Assembly: GCA_002343685.1 (NCBI GenBank) | Contig: DDRS01000034.1 | Coordinates: 1 to 64,000, forward strand | Reading direction: 5' to 3' | Length of the DNA stretch: 64,000 bases | DNA from: Thiobacillus denitrificans | Lineage (GTDB): Bacteria > Pseudomonadota > Gammaproteobacteria > Burkholderiales > Thiobacillaceae | In this document: positions 1 to 8,180 of the stretch, piece by piece | Layout of the letters: each line of letters begins with the position of its first letter | Position numbering within the stretch: position 1 is the stretch's first letter | Program-made: the position numbers and the translations under genes | The notes under the pieces: generated by a model | The model's input: the letters and a program-made list of their open reading frames with translations, nothing else | Told to the model about the DNA's origin: nothing | Database searches by the model: none

Positions 1-184
1 CGTAGCCAGGAAAGCCGCCGCCAAGCCGGCAGCCAAAAAGCCTGCCGCCAAACCGGTAGCCAAAAAAGCGGCCCCGGCCAAGAAGCCTGTAGCGAAGAAA
101 GCGGCTCCTGCCGCCAAACCTGCGCCGGCTCCTGCGCCTGCCCCCGCACCGGCGGTACCGGTCATCAAGCCTTTCGGGCTCTAA
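1..184 (+). CDS. Histone H1-like Lys/Ala/Pro-rich protein, C-terminal fragment
   Basis: Only the 3' end is in the window; the reading frame is open from base 2 and stops at TAA 182-184. The visible 60 residues are almost entirely Lys, Ala and Pro in AAKPAAKKP-like repeats, followed by an (AP)n stretch and the tail VPVIKPFGL. Such tails are typical of bacterial histone H1-like or AlgP-like proteins, which bind DNA through their basic repeats. The N-terminal part is missing, so a multidomain protein with this kind of tail cannot be excluded. A strong terminator follows 24 bases after the stop. Confidence 0.6.
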   Translation, partial: VARKAAAKPAAKKPAAKPVAKKAAPAKKPVAKKAAPAAKPAPAPAPAPAPAVPVIKPFGL

Positions 185-207
185 CAGGTCGGGCACTGCC
201 CAATCTG

Positions 208-234
208 AAACGGGGGCATGTCCCCCGTTTTTTT
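208..234 (+). terminator. Intrinsic terminator after the H1-like gene
   Basis: CGGGGG (211-216) pairs with CCCCCG (222-227) around a CATGT loop. The stem is extended by AAA/TTT and runs into seven T residues. It lies between the convergent H1-like gene and msrQ and can act in both directions because of the flanking A and T runs. Confidence 0.85.
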
Positions 235-308
235 ATTTGCGCGCCGAGCGAGTCAGCCCTTCAGTTCCTACACGGTCCCCACCGACTCATCACGCAGGCA
301 TTGCTGTC

Positions 309-926
309 TCATCGGGCAACTGCCAATCGGTTCCGCACGGCATGCAGCACACTCCGGCTCCATGGCAGGCGCATGGCCAGCAACAGGACCAGCACCGCGC
401 CGAATATCAGGGGCTGCGTCAGGTCTTTCTTCACCAGCCACACGTAGTGGATCACCCCCAGGAAAGCGATCAGATAGACCAAGCGGTGCAACGGTTGCCA
501 GCGGCGGCCTAGACGACGCATCATGGCGCGGGTCGAGGTGGCGGCGAGCGGGATGAGCAACACGAAAGCGGCGAAGCCGACTGTAACGAAAGGGCGCTTG
601 ACGATGTCCTTTGCGATACCCGCCAGATCGAAGAACTGATCCAGCCATAGGTAAGTCATGAAATGCAGGACGGCATAAAAAAAGGCAAACAAACCCAGCA
701 TGCGGCGGTAACGGATGAGATCAGCCCGTCCGGTCAGCCGCCGCAACGGGGTGACCGATAGGGTCACCAGCAGCCCGACCAGCGTCCAGGTACCGGTTGA
801 ATGGGTGATGAACTCGATCGGATTCGCGCCCAGCCCCCCCGCGAAACCGAGTACGAACAGCCGCGCCAGAGGCAGCAGGCAGACGGCAAACAGCCAAAAC
901 TTCGGATTACGCAGAATCGCGCCCAT
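309..926 (-). CDS. msrQ: MsrQ, heme-binding membrane subunit of methionine sulfoxide reductase
   Basis: 205 residues with about six hydrophobic segments, matching the YedZ/MsrQ ferric reductase-like family (usual length about 200). MsrQ is an inner-membrane b-type cytochrome that passes electrons from the respiratory chain to periplasmic MsrP. Candidate heme-ligand histidines lie within membrane segments at residues 88, 147 and 160. The chosen ATG (926-924) overlaps the msrP stop as TGATG, so the two are translationally coupled. The frame stays open upstream of this ATG inside msrP, but that extension has no similarity to the family. The gene converges on the H1-like gene. Confidence 0.93.
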   Translation of the reverse strand: MGAILRNPKFWLFAVCLLPLARLFVLGFAGGLGANPIEFITHSTGTWTLVGLLVTLSVTPLRRLTGRADLIRYRRMLGLFAFFYAVLHFMTYLWLDQFFDLAGIAKDIVKRPFVTVGFAAFVLLIPLAATSTRAMMRRLGRRWQPLHRLVYLIAFLGVIHYVWLVKKDLTQPLIFGAVLVLLLAMRLPWSRSVLHAVRNRLAVAR

Positions 927-1864
927 CAAAAAAACCTCTGTAGATCCATGCCGCGATACAGTTGCGCCACCTGGGCGCCGTAACCATTGAACATCAGCGT
1001 GTCGCGTTTCAGGAATTCGCCGATACGGCGCTCCTTCGCCTGGCTCCAGCGGGGATGGTCGACATGCGGATTCACGTTGGAATAGAAGCCATATTCCTGC
1101 GGCGCCGCGCGCATCCATGCCGTCAACGGCTGTTTCTCGACGAAACGTATCCTGACGATGGACTTTGCACTCTTGAACCCATACTTCCACGGCACCACCA
1201 GCCGGATCGGCGCCCCATTCTGATTGGGCAGCACTTCGCCGTAGAGTCCGACAGCCAGTATCGTCAGCGGGTGCATCGCTTCATCCAGCCGCAAGCCTTC
1301 GACATACGGCCAGTCCAGCACACCCGAACGCTGCCCTGGCATCTGCCTGGGGTCGTTCAAACTGACGAATTCGACATATTTGGCCTTGCCGGTCGGCGCA
1401 GCGCGGCGAATGAGCTCACCCAAGGGAACCCCCACCCACGGGATCACCATCGACCACCCCTCCACACAACGCATCCGGTAGATGCGTTCCTCCAGTGGCG
1501 CCAGTTTCAACAACGAATCGATGTCGTAAACGCCCGGTTTACTCACCTCGCCCTCGACCGTCACCGTCCACGGACGCGTTTTCAGGCTGCCGGCATTGTC
1601 GGACGGATCGCGCTTGCCGGTGCCGAATTCATAGAAATTGTTGTAGGTCGTGACCGCCTTGTATGGGGTTTTCTCGTCGTCCAGCGTGTAGGCGCTGCTG
1701 CGTACACCAGCCAGCCTGGTACCGGCCTGTGCATCAGGGACGACCCCCAGGGCAGCACTCGCCGCCAGCACGCCCATGCCCTGCATGAAGCGGCGGCGTT
1801 CCCGGTAGATTTCAGGCGGCGTGATTTCGGACGGCAGAATATCGCAGGATGGGCGCAGCGGCAT
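926..1864 (-). CDS. msrP: MsrP, periplasmic molybdopterin methionine sulfoxide reductase
   Basis: 312 residues. The N-terminus has a twin-arginine signal (RRRFMQG, residues 23-29, followed by a hydrophobic stretch and AQA near residue 47), so the folded cofactor-loaded protein is exported by Tat. The sulfite oxidase-like molybdopterin fold is recognisable, with Cys133 in MRCVEGW as the likely molybdenum ligand. The enzyme reduces methionine sulfoxide in periplasmic proteins using electrons from MsrQ, encoded immediately downstream with a one-base overlap. It starts the two-gene operon; the promoter should lie in the 1865-2198 interval. Confidence 0.94.
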   Translation of the reverse strand: MPLRPSCDILPSEITPPEIYRERRRFMQGMGVLAASAALGVVPDAQAGTRLAGVRSSAYTLDDEKTPYKAVTTYNNFYEFGTGKRDPSDNAGSLKTRPWTVTVEGEVSKPGVYDIDSLLKLAPLEERIYRMRCVEGWSMVIPWVGVPLGELIRRAAPTGKAKYVEFVSLNDPRQMPGQRSGVLDWPYVEGLRLDEAMHPLTILAVGLYGEVLPNQNGAPIRLVVPWKYGFKSAKSIVRIRFVEKQPLTAWMRAAPQEYGFYSNVNPHVDHPRWSQAKERRIGEFLKRDTLMFNGYGAQVAQLYRGMDLQRFF

Positions 1865-2198
1865 GACGGGATCCTATCAATATATAAAGTGGTTACTCTG
1901 ACAGTCGGAACAGGTCGGACATCCTTACAGTCCGTTGCACGGTTGACTCCCCCATGCCGCGTTTGTTTCGCATGCCCCCCATTCCCGAACGCTGCCGCCC
2001 CCTTTCCTCCAAAGCACGCCTGGAATTGACGAATCGCGTACCGCGCTGACGAAGCTTCGTCAGCGCAGTACTGCCCCCGCTTCATCAAGCCGTCAAACCC
2101 CCTTGGTTTAATGCGGCTTCCAACGCCATCACACAACACGGGAGGCTGGCATGAACCCTGCTGAAGTCCTTGCACAGGAAAGACAAGGAGAGATAGAA
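1865..2198. other. Intergenic region with a perfect 24-bp palindrome
   Basis: This stretch separates msrP (leftward) from the small gene at 2199 (rightward) and should hold both promoters. Its clearest feature is a perfect palindrome at 2043-2066: GCGCTGACGAAG followed directly by its reverse complement, with no loop and no T tract, which argues against a terminator. No coding sequence is supported here. Confidence 0.6.
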
Positions 2199-2465
2199 AT
2201 GATCGAACTGGAACCCGGCAACGCGTTGGACATCGCCCTGAAGGAAGATGCGCATGGCCGTGACCGTGTCGTCGTGACCCTGGAGGCGCACGGGTGCGAA
2301 CTCAACCTCACCCCGCATCAAGCCCGGGTGCTGGCCACCGAACTGATCATGGCAGTGAACCGCGCGGAAGTGCGCGGCAATCTGAAGCATAGCCAGAACA
2401 TGGTGCGGAGCTCGCAGCCCGCCGAGCATAAGCGCAGCCTGTTCAACCAGGCTTTTGCCAAATAG
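2199..2465 (+). CDS. Small conserved-looking hypothetical protein
   Basis: 88 residues beginning MIELEPGNALDIALKEDAHG; I do not recognise the family. There is no signal peptide and no membrane segment; the composition is that of a small soluble protein with alternating acidic and hydrophobic residues. The start is chosen because AAGGAG (2185-2190) lies 8 bases upstream of ATG 2199. An in-frame ATG at 2151, also with a GGGAGG ahead of it, would add 16 residues, but that extension is rich in codons rare here (AGA, ATA, GGA, CTT). The gene stands alone, followed by a series of hairpins. Confidence 0.6.
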   Translation: MIELEPGNALDIALKEDAHGRDRVVVTLEAHGCELNLTPHQARVLATELIMAVNRAEVRGNLKHSQNMVRSSQPAEHKRSLFNQAFAK

Positions 2466-2472
2466 ATTCAGG

Positions 2473-2610
2473 CCAGTCGGCTTCGACTGGACCGGGGCAG
2501 AGGGGTTGATCAGCCCACCGCCCAATAAGCCGCCTCCGCATTGTCGGAGGTCCACCATCCGTGATAGGGTGGCACTAGGCGCGAAGGTTCGTCCTCGCGC
2601 CTTTTTATTT
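2473..2610 (+). ncRNA. Hairpin series ending in a terminator; possible leader or small RNA
   Basis: Four consecutive stem-loops lie between the small gene and the thioredoxin gene. They are CCAGTCG/CGACTGG (2473-2479/2484-2490), CCTCCG/CGGAGG (2533-2538/2545-2550), CCACC/GGTGG with an inner ATC/GAT (2552-2572), and AGGCGCGA/TCGCGCCT (2577-2584/2595-2602) followed by TTTTTATTTT. The last is a good intrinsic terminator. The stretch could be the 3' untranslated region of the small gene, an attenuating leader of the thioredoxin gene (start 2659), or a separate RNA. I recognise no known RNA family. Confidence 0.4.
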
Positions 2611-2658
2611 TCAGACCCCCTGCCGGGTGTCTTCAATTACAACATTGCGGGAATCAGC

Positions 2659-3036
2659 ATGGCCGTCATCGAACTCACCAAGGACAACTTCGAATCCACC
2701 ATCAACGGCAATGACGTCGTCGTCGTCGACTTCTGGGCCCCCTGGTGCGGCCCCTGCCGTGGATTTGCCCCGATTTTCGAAGCCGCGTCCGACAAGCACG
2801 CCAACATCGTCTTTGCCAAGGTCAATACCGAGGTCGAGCAGGAACTGGCCGGTTACTTCCAGATCCGCTCCATTCCCACGCTGATGGTGTTTCGCGAGCA
2901 GGTCATTCTCTATTCCGAAGCCGGTTCGCTGCCCGCCAACGCGCTGGACTCGCTGATCGAACAGGTGATGGGACTGGACATGGCGCAGGTCCACAAGGAC
3001 ATCGCCGAGCAGCAGGCGCAGCAGGGTCAAGCCTGA
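2659..3036 (+). CDS. Thioredoxin family protein
   Basis: 125 residues with the thioredoxin fold: the redox motif WCGPC at residues 29-33 and the cis-proline SIPTL with Pro73. It lacks a signal peptide, so it should be a cytoplasmic dithiol-disulfide oxidoreductase. Compared with a standard thioredoxin of about 108 residues it carries a Gln-rich tail (AEQQAQQGQA). It starts about 50 bases after a terminator-like hairpin. The stop overlaps the end of the convergent hda gene by 10 bases. The main trx gene may be elsewhere, so no symbol is assigned. Confidence 0.88.
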   Translation: MAVIELTKDNFESTINGNDVVVVDFWAPWCGPCRGFAPIFEAASDKHANIVFAKVNTEVEQELAGYFQIRSIPTLMVFREQVILYSEAGSLPANALDSLIEQVMGLDMAQVHKDIAEQQAQQGQA

Positions 3037-3683
3037 TCCGTCTTGCCGGCCAATAGCTGCCGCAGCAGCGGCAGCGTGATCGGGCGACGCGCCTCGAGGC
3101 TGAACCGGTCGAGCGCCTCCAGCATCCGCAGCAGACTCTGCATATCCCGCGCGGTGTGATTCAACAGATAGTCGGCCACTGGGGGCTCGAGCCGAAATCC
3201 CAGGGTTTCGGCATGCTGGCTCAAGGCGGCGCGCTTTTCGGCATCGTCCAGGCCATGCAACTGGAACACCAGGCCCCAACCCAGACGGGTCTGCAATTCC
3301 GGCATCACCGGCAGTTCGGCCGGTGCCACATTTCCCGCCGCCAGCCACAGACCGCCTGCTTCGCGTACGCGGTTGAACACGGCGAACCCGGCATGCTGCC
3401 GCGCATCGTTCCAGCCCTCCACCTGATCCGCGATCACGGCCTGCGCAGCCTGCTGCCCACTGAGCTCCACCGTCATCCCGCGTGCCTGGCAGGCATGCGC
3501 CCAAGCTGCCAGCAGATAACTCTTGCCACTGCCCGGCACGCCCCATATATAGACCATGCGTTCGGCCGCAGTCCCCTCCAGCATGGCCTGCAATTGCGCC
3601 ATCAACTCGACGTTGCGCCCCACCACGAAACGGGCGAGTTCGGGCTGGGCGGGCGGGCGGATATCCAGGAGCAGTTGCTGCAT
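3027..3683 (-). CDS. hda: Hda, DnaA regulatory inactivator
   Basis: 218 residues, the usual size for Hda (a DnaA domain III homologue). A Walker A-like GVPGSGKS at residues 48-55 lies in an AAA+ fold. The C-terminal part (DYLLNHTARDMQSLLRMLEALD) resembles the sensor and lid region of DnaA. With the DNA-loaded sliding clamp, Hda promotes ATP hydrolysis on DnaA and so limits re-initiation of replication. The start is the first ATG with the expected N-terminus MQQLLLDI (ATG at 3683); the frame continues upstream without family similarity. It converges on the thioredoxin gene. Confidence 0.9.
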   Translation of the reverse strand: MQQLLLDIRPPAQPELARFVVGRNVELMAQLQAMLEGTAAERMVYIWGVPGSGKSYLLAAWAHACQARGMTVELSGQQAAQAVIADQVEGWNDARQHAGFAVFNRVREAGGLWLAAGNVAPAELPVMPELQTRLGWGLVFQLHGLDDAEKRAALSQHAETLGFRLEPPVADYLLNHTARDMQSLLRMLEALDRFSLEARRPITLPLLRQLLAGKTDQA

Positions 3684-3806
3684 GGGACGCAAGGATAAGG
3701 CATAAGCCACGGCCTGCTCCAGAAAAACCCGGAGGCCGCCATGTGAAAACGCCGCGCGCGCGCGGCTATACTTGGCGCTTCCGCGCCCGATGTCCGAGTC
3801 ACCCCG

Positions 3807-4871
3807 ATGAGTTCCATTTTTCCCGTCCCGGTCAAACCCGTGATCCAACCCCCGCCCATGGTGGAAGAAGTCCTTGGCGCCGAGGAGCGCGACACGCTCA
3901 AGGCGCGTATCAAGACACTGATGAAACAGCAGGATGCAGTGCTGGTCGCGCATTACTACACGTCAGCCGACCTGCAGGATCTGGCCGAGGAAACCGGCGG
4001 CTGCGTGTCCGACTCGCTGGAAATGGCACGCTTCGGCCATGCCCATCCAGCGAAGACGCTGATCGTCGCCGGGGTCAAGTTCATGGGCGAAACCGCCAAG
4101 ATCCTCAACCCGGAAAAGCGCGTCATCATGCCCGACCTCGCGGCCGACTGCTCGCTCGACCTGGCCTGCCCGGCAGACGAATTCGCCGCTTTTTGCGACG
4201 CCCATCCCGACCGGATATCTGTCGTCTACGCCAACACCAGTGCAGCCGTGAAGGCGCGCGCCGACTGGGTCGTCACGTCCGGCATCGCCACCAAGATCGT
4301 CAAATACCTGCACCAGCAGGGCCACAAGCTGTTGTGGGCGCCGGATCGCCACCTGGGCGACTACGTGCGGCGCATCAGCGGGGCCGACATGCTGTTGTGG
4401 CAGGGCTCGTGCGTCGTGCACGAGGCGTTCAAGGCCGAAGCGTTGAAGCAGTTGCGTGCGGCGCACCCCAGTGCCGCGGTGCTGGTGCACCCCGAGTCGC
4501 CCGAATCCGTGATTGCGCTGGCCGACGTGGTCGGTTCGACCACCCAGCTGATCGAGGCGGTGCGCACCCTGCCCAACCCGGAATTCATCGTCGCCACCGA
4601 CAATGGCATTTTCCACAAGATGCATGCCGCCGCCCCGGGCAAGGTCCTGCTGGAGGCGCCGACCGCGGGCGAAGGCGCGACCTGTCAGTCGTGCGCCCAC
4701 TGCCCCTGGATGGCGATGAATGGCCTGCGGAAGCTCGCCGACGTCTTGGAAACGGGCGGCAACGAAATCCATATCGAGGAATCTGTCCGCGCCCGCGCCC
4801 GGCTGTCGATCCAGAAAATGCTGGATTTTGCCGCGGCCGAAAAGGCCGGAACCATCCAGTTGGGCGACTGA
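3807..4871 (+). CDS. nadA: Quinolinate synthase NadA
   Basis: 354 residues, full length. NadA condenses iminoaspartate with dihydroxyacetone phosphate to make quinolinate in de novo NAD synthesis, using an oxygen-sensitive [4Fe-4S] cluster. The three expected cluster cysteines are at 115 (ADCS), 202 (GSCVVHEAF) and 299 (last Cys of CQSCAHCP), matching the spacing of the E. coli-type enzyme. HYYTSADLQDLAE near residue 49 is the family N-terminal signature. nadB and nadC are not in the window. The DUF808 gene starts 9 bases after the stop, so the two may be co-transcribed. Confidence 0.97.
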   Translation: MSSIFPVPVKPVIQPPPMVEEVLGAEERDTLKARIKTLMKQQDAVLVAHYYTSADLQDLAEETGGCVSDSLEMARFGHAHPAKTLIVAGVKFMGETAKILNPEKRVIMPDLAADCSLDLACPADEFAAFCDAHPDRISVVYANTSAAVKARADWVVTSGIATKIVKYLHQQGHKLLWAPDRHLGDYVRRISGADMLLWQGSCVVHEAFKAEALKQLRAAHPSAAVLVHPESPESVIALADVVGSTTQLIEAVRTLPNPEFIVATDNGIFHKMHAAAPGKVLLEAPTAGEGATCQSCAHCPWMAMNGLRKLADVLETGGNEIHIEESVRARARLSIQKMLDFAAAEKAGTIQLGD

Positions 4872-4880
4872 GGCGCCCTC

Positions 4881-5816
4881 ATGGCCGGAACCAGCCTGCT
4901 TGCCCTTATCGACGACATCGCCACCCTCCTCGACGATGTGGCATTACTGACCAAGGTCGCCGCCAAGAAAACCACGGGCGTGCTCGGCGACGATTTGGCG
5001 CTGAATGCGGAGCAAGTCTCCGGAGTACGCGCCGAACGCGAATTGCCTGTCGTATGGGCCGTATTCAAGGGCTCGCTCAGAAACAAGCTCATCCTGGTGC
5101 CGGCGGCGCTCGTCATCAGCGCCCTGGCGCCGTGGCTCATCATGCCGATCCTGATGCTGGGCGGGGCCTTTCTCTGCTACGAGGGCTTCGAGAAACTGGC
5201 ACACAAATTCCTGTCCGGCCACGACCAGGATGACGCGCACAAAGCCGAACTCGCACAAGCGCTGGCCAACCCGGCCGTCGACCTGGCCGAGTTCGAGCGC
5301 GACAAGATCAAAGGTGCCGTACGCACCGATTTCATCCTGTCTGCTGAAATCATCGTCATCACCCTGGGTACCGTCGCGACCGCGTCGTTCGGCACTCAGG
5401 TTGCCGTACTTGCCGGCATCGCCATCCTGATGACCATCGGGGTATACGGGCTGGTGGCCGGCATCGTCAAGCTCGACGATGCCGGACTCTACCTCAGCCG
5501 GCGAAGCGGCAGCGGCTTCGCTGGCATGCAGCGCAGCATCGGACGCGGTATTCTGCGCGTCGCCCCGTATCTGATGAAAAGTCTTTCCGTGCTCGGTACG
5601 GCGGCGATGTTTCTCGTCGGCGGCGGCATTCTGGTCCACGGCCTGCCAGGCACGCACGACATTCTGCCCGCCCTCGCCCAGGCTGCACACGCCGTGCCGG
5701 CCATCGGAAGCGGGCTGGCTGCCATGACGCCGCTACTGGTCAATGCGCTGGCCGGTATCGTAGCCGGAGGGATGGTCCTGGGCGGCTTGACGGTAACCCG
5801 GCGCCTGTTCCGGTAA
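4881..5816 (+). CDS. DUF808 family integral membrane protein (YedI-like)
   Basis: 311 residues. The N-terminus MAGTSLLALIDDIATLLDDV followed by AKKTTGVLGDDLALNAEQV is the hallmark of the DUF808/YedI family. Several hydrophobic segments follow (about residues 70-100, 150-200, 235-260 and 275-305), indicating an inner-membrane protein. The biochemical function of the family is unknown to me. It is directly downstream of nadA with a 9-base gap. The gene is convergent with the PhnD-like gene, separated by only nine bases. Confidence 0.88.
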   Translation: MAGTSLLALIDDIATLLDDVALLTKVAAKKTTGVLGDDLALNAEQVSGVRAERELPVVWAVFKGSLRNKLILVPAALVISALAPWLIMPILMLGGAFLCYEGFEKLAHKFLSGHDQDDAHKAELAQALANPAVDLAEFERDKIKGAVRTDFILSAEIIVITLGTVATASFGTQVAVLAGIAILMTIGVYGLVAGIVKLDDAGLYLSRRSGSGFAGMQRSIGRGILRVAPYLMKSLSVLGTAAMFLVGGGILVHGLPGTHDILPALAQAAHAVPAIGSGLAAMTPLLVNALAGIVAGGMVLGGLTVTRRLFR

Positions 5817-5825
5817 CCCGGCCGT

Positions 5826-6680
5826 CTATTTCTGATAAGGCTGGATCAGCCTGCGCACCGGATCGTAAGCCTGGTCGTCGACGACAGCGAAGCCATCATA
5901 GGCACTATCGAAGGCCTCCAGCGTGGCGCTTCCGTCAGGACTGGTCTTTTTAAGCGCCAGCAAGGCATCGCGCAGCTTGTTGCGCACGGCCACAGGCATA
6001 CCCGGATGTACGGCAAAAATATAGGACGGCAGGGGAGGGGTACTGCCGATCACGACGATGCCCTGGTTCTTGAAATCGTCGGCAACGGAGTCTTTCAGGA
6101 TGCCGCCGTCGAAATCCCCTGCCAGCACCGCCTTGGCGATATTGTCGTAATGCTTGAGATAGGCGAAGCGCGAAAAATCAGCCATTTTCACACCCATCGA
6201 CTCGACTGATGCCCTTTGCAACAAGGCCTTTTCATCGCCAAAGGCAAAGCGCTTGCCCTTGAGGTCTACCGGGGTGGCAATGCCGGAACCTGCTTTTACG
6301 CCAATGACCAGCGAAAAATACGGGCGGCCCTGAATAGTCGGCGCAACCAGCGGGATCACCCCGTATTTCCTGCGCGCCTCGATGTAGGCTACCGGCGTGA
6401 GATAGGCTATTTGCGTCTGCCCTGTACCCAGATCTTCCACGGCCGACCCCAGATTGGGCGACGGCCGGAAGCGGATATTGAGATCGGTGCTCAGCGCGAG
6501 ATAGTTCGTCAGCGCGCTCATGCGCTTGATCATCTCGACCGGAATGTCCATGGCCACCGAGCCCATGGTTACCTGACCAGTTGGCGCATGCTGTTTTGGC
6601 GCAGCCCAGGCGAGTGAATGCATCGCGCCCACAAGAAGCGCGACCAGTACGGCCTGCGCCGCGACCTGTTTTGGTCTCAT
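5826..6680 (-). CDS. PhnD-like periplasmic substrate-binding protein
   Basis: 284 residues with a Sec signal peptide (MRPKQVAAQAVLVALLVGAMHSLAWA, cleavage near residue 27). The mature part follows the phosphate/phosphite/phosphonate-binding (PhnD) family: LNIRFRPSPNLGSAVEDL, QIAYLTPVAYIEARRKYG, then GKRFAFGDEKALLQRASVESMG. No permease or ATPase gene is adjacent. Instead it is the second gene after a membrane diguanylate cyclase, with an ATGA overlap. That arrangement suggests a ligand-sensing accessory protein for the cyclase rather than a transport component. The ligand cannot be read from sequence. Confidence 0.85.
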   Translation of the reverse strand: MRPKQVAAQAVLVALLVGAMHSLAWAAPKQHAPTGQVTMGSVAMDIPVEMIKRMSALTNYLALSTDLNIRFRPSPNLGSAVEDLGTGQTQIAYLTPVAYIEARRKYGVIPLVAPTIQGRPYFSLVIGVKAGSGIATPVDLKGKRFAFGDEKALLQRASVESMGVKMADFSRFAYLKHYDNIAKAVLAGDFDGGILKDSVADDFKNQGIVVIGSTPPLPSYIFAVHPGMPVAVRNKLRDALLALKKTSPDGSATLEAFDSAYDGFAVVDDQAYDPVRRLIQPYQK

Positions 6681-7969
6681 GCTGATTCTTTCCCTCGTAA
6701 AGGCGGTGCGTCGGCATCACGATACACGCTGTAGCAGTTTCGTCCGCCACGCTTCGCCTGGTAGAGGGCTTTGTCGGCCGCATAGTAGAGGGCTTGCGGC
6801 GTTTTCATGGAATCGTCGCATTGGGCAATCCCGACGCTCAGGCTGATGCTCAGCCGCTTGTCTTCGTAATGAAAGCCGTGCGCACGGATGCCTTCCAGCA
6901 GAATCTCGACGAACATTCCAGCCTGCTCGGCGTTGGTGTGATACAAAACAATGCCGAACTCGTCTCCTCCGAGGCGCGCGGGCAGATCGGACTTCCGGAC
7001 GTGCAAGCGCATGAGGGTGCCGATTTCGCGAAGAACCTCATCCCCGGCGCCGTGGCCGTGGCTGTCGTTGATCAGCTTGAAATGATCGATGTCGAACAAC
7101 ACCAGGGTAATGTCTTCCGCATAACGTTCGGATTGATGAAACATCCGCGACAGGGTTTCATCGAATTTGCGGCGATTCGGCAATTCGGTCAGCCAGTCGG
7201 TCGTGGCCATGGTGCTGAGCAAGTCGAGTGCATGCTCGAGCTCGCGGGTGCGCCCGCCCAGCTGGATGTTCTTGTCCCGCAGTTCCTGGTTCGCAAAATC
7301 GATCTTGCTTTGCAACTTGTCGTGGTAACTGGCGAGAGATGTGTTCAAGGCATTGAACACCGACATCAGCCGGCCAATCTCGTCCCCGCTTCTGACCTCC
7401 AGATAACGCGCAACGTACGAATCGCCCTTTTCCGTCGCCTCCTCCATGGCCGTCGTCAGCTTGCGGATCGGCGAAACAATGCCGCGTGCGGTAAATAAAT
7501 AGACGATCAGCCCGAGTATCACGCCAAAAACGGCCTGTTCGACAAACACACGCCAATAGAGCGCAGCCAGCGCTCGTTCTAGTGCATCGGTCGAGACATC
7601 GACGATCACGGCGCCAATGGTCTGGCCATTGAATACGACAGGGGCCTCGAAACGCTGATGGGTCCTGGCATCGTCCACCTCGGACTGGGCCATGATGCGC
7701 CCATCCCGGTTGCGGATGATGACGCGGATCACATTGACTTGCCGGCCAACGTTGGCGGCGAGCATTTCCAAATTGCCATAATCGTACCCGGCTATCAGGG
7801 AGGCCGCACCGGAGGCGGTGGCATTGGCGACGCTTTGACCTGCCTTGCCGATCAGTTCGCTGAGCGACGCGCGTTCGCTCTGAACGCGAATCACGCCGAT
7901 GACGGCTGACGTCACCAGTACGCCAACCACGACATAACCTATGAGCTTGATGCCCAAACCAAACCGCAA
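6677..7969 (-). CDS. Membrane diguanylate cyclase (periplasmic sensor-HAMP-GGDEF)
   Basis: 430 residues. A first membrane segment (about 8-28) and a second (about 145-162) flank a periplasmic domain of roughly 115 residues. A HAMP linker (about 162-215), a short coiled stretch and a GGDEF domain follow. The active-site GGDEF is intact at 334-338. The inhibitory I-site RxxD is present as RKSD at 325-328, five residues upstream, so product feedback by c-di-GMP is expected. The downstream PhnD-like binding protein overlaps by four bases and probably feeds ligand information to the periplasmic domain. It is divergent from the DUF3683 dehydrogenase gene. Confidence 0.93.
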   Translation of the reverse strand: MRFGLGIKLIGYVVVGVLVTSAVIGVIRVQSERASLSELIGKAGQSVANATASGAASLIAGYDYGNLEMLAANVGRQVNVIRVIIRNRDGRIMAQSEVDDARTHQRFEAPVVFNGQTIGAVIVDVSTDALERALAALYWRVFVEQAVFGVILGLIVYLFTARGIVSPIRKLTTAMEEATEKGDSYVARYLEVRSGDEIGRLMSVFNALNTSLASYHDKLQSKIDFANQELRDKNIQLGGRTRELEHALDLLSTMATTDWLTELPNRRKFDETLSRMFHQSERYAEDITLVLFDIDHFKLINDSHGHGAGDEVLREIGTLMRLHVRKSDLPARLGGDEFGIVLYHTNAEQAGMFVEILLEGIRAHGFHYEDKRLSISLSVGIAQCDDSMKTPQALYYAADKALYQAKRGGRNCYSVYRDADAPPLRGKESA

Positions 7970-8115
7970 GCCAATCTCCCCTACGAAGCCAGGCGACCGA
8001 ATCTTTTTCCGTTATTCGGTTATCGGCTTGCCCGTCGAAAGCTGAAGCCCCCGACGCGGGCAGGGACAGCGCGGTTCGCCCGTTCCTCGGTCTGCCCGAA
8101 CCCACCCATATCCCG

Positions 8116-8121
8116 TAAAAT
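8116..8121 (+). promoter_or_regulatory. Possible -10 element of the DUF3683 dehydrogenase gene
   Basis: TAAAAT lies about 60 bases upstream of the ATG at 8181 in an otherwise GC-rich intergenic stretch. No convincing -35 box is visible at the expected distance, so this is a weak call. Confidence 0.25.
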
Positions 8122-8180
8122 ATCGGCTTTGAAGCAGATCGATTCGGCTCCGCCCCGGCGATGCCCGAGTCCAACCCAGC

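Noticed and set aside
1..170. Short repeats in the first bases as a CRISPR array
   Set aside because: They are codon-level AAK/PAK repeats of a coding frame without spacers.
3482..5233. 583-codon plus-strand open frame overlapping hda and nadA
   Set aside because: It is a second frame of nadA and hda; the translation is Arg/Pro-rich and low in complexity, as expected of GC-rich shadow frames, and nadA is certain.
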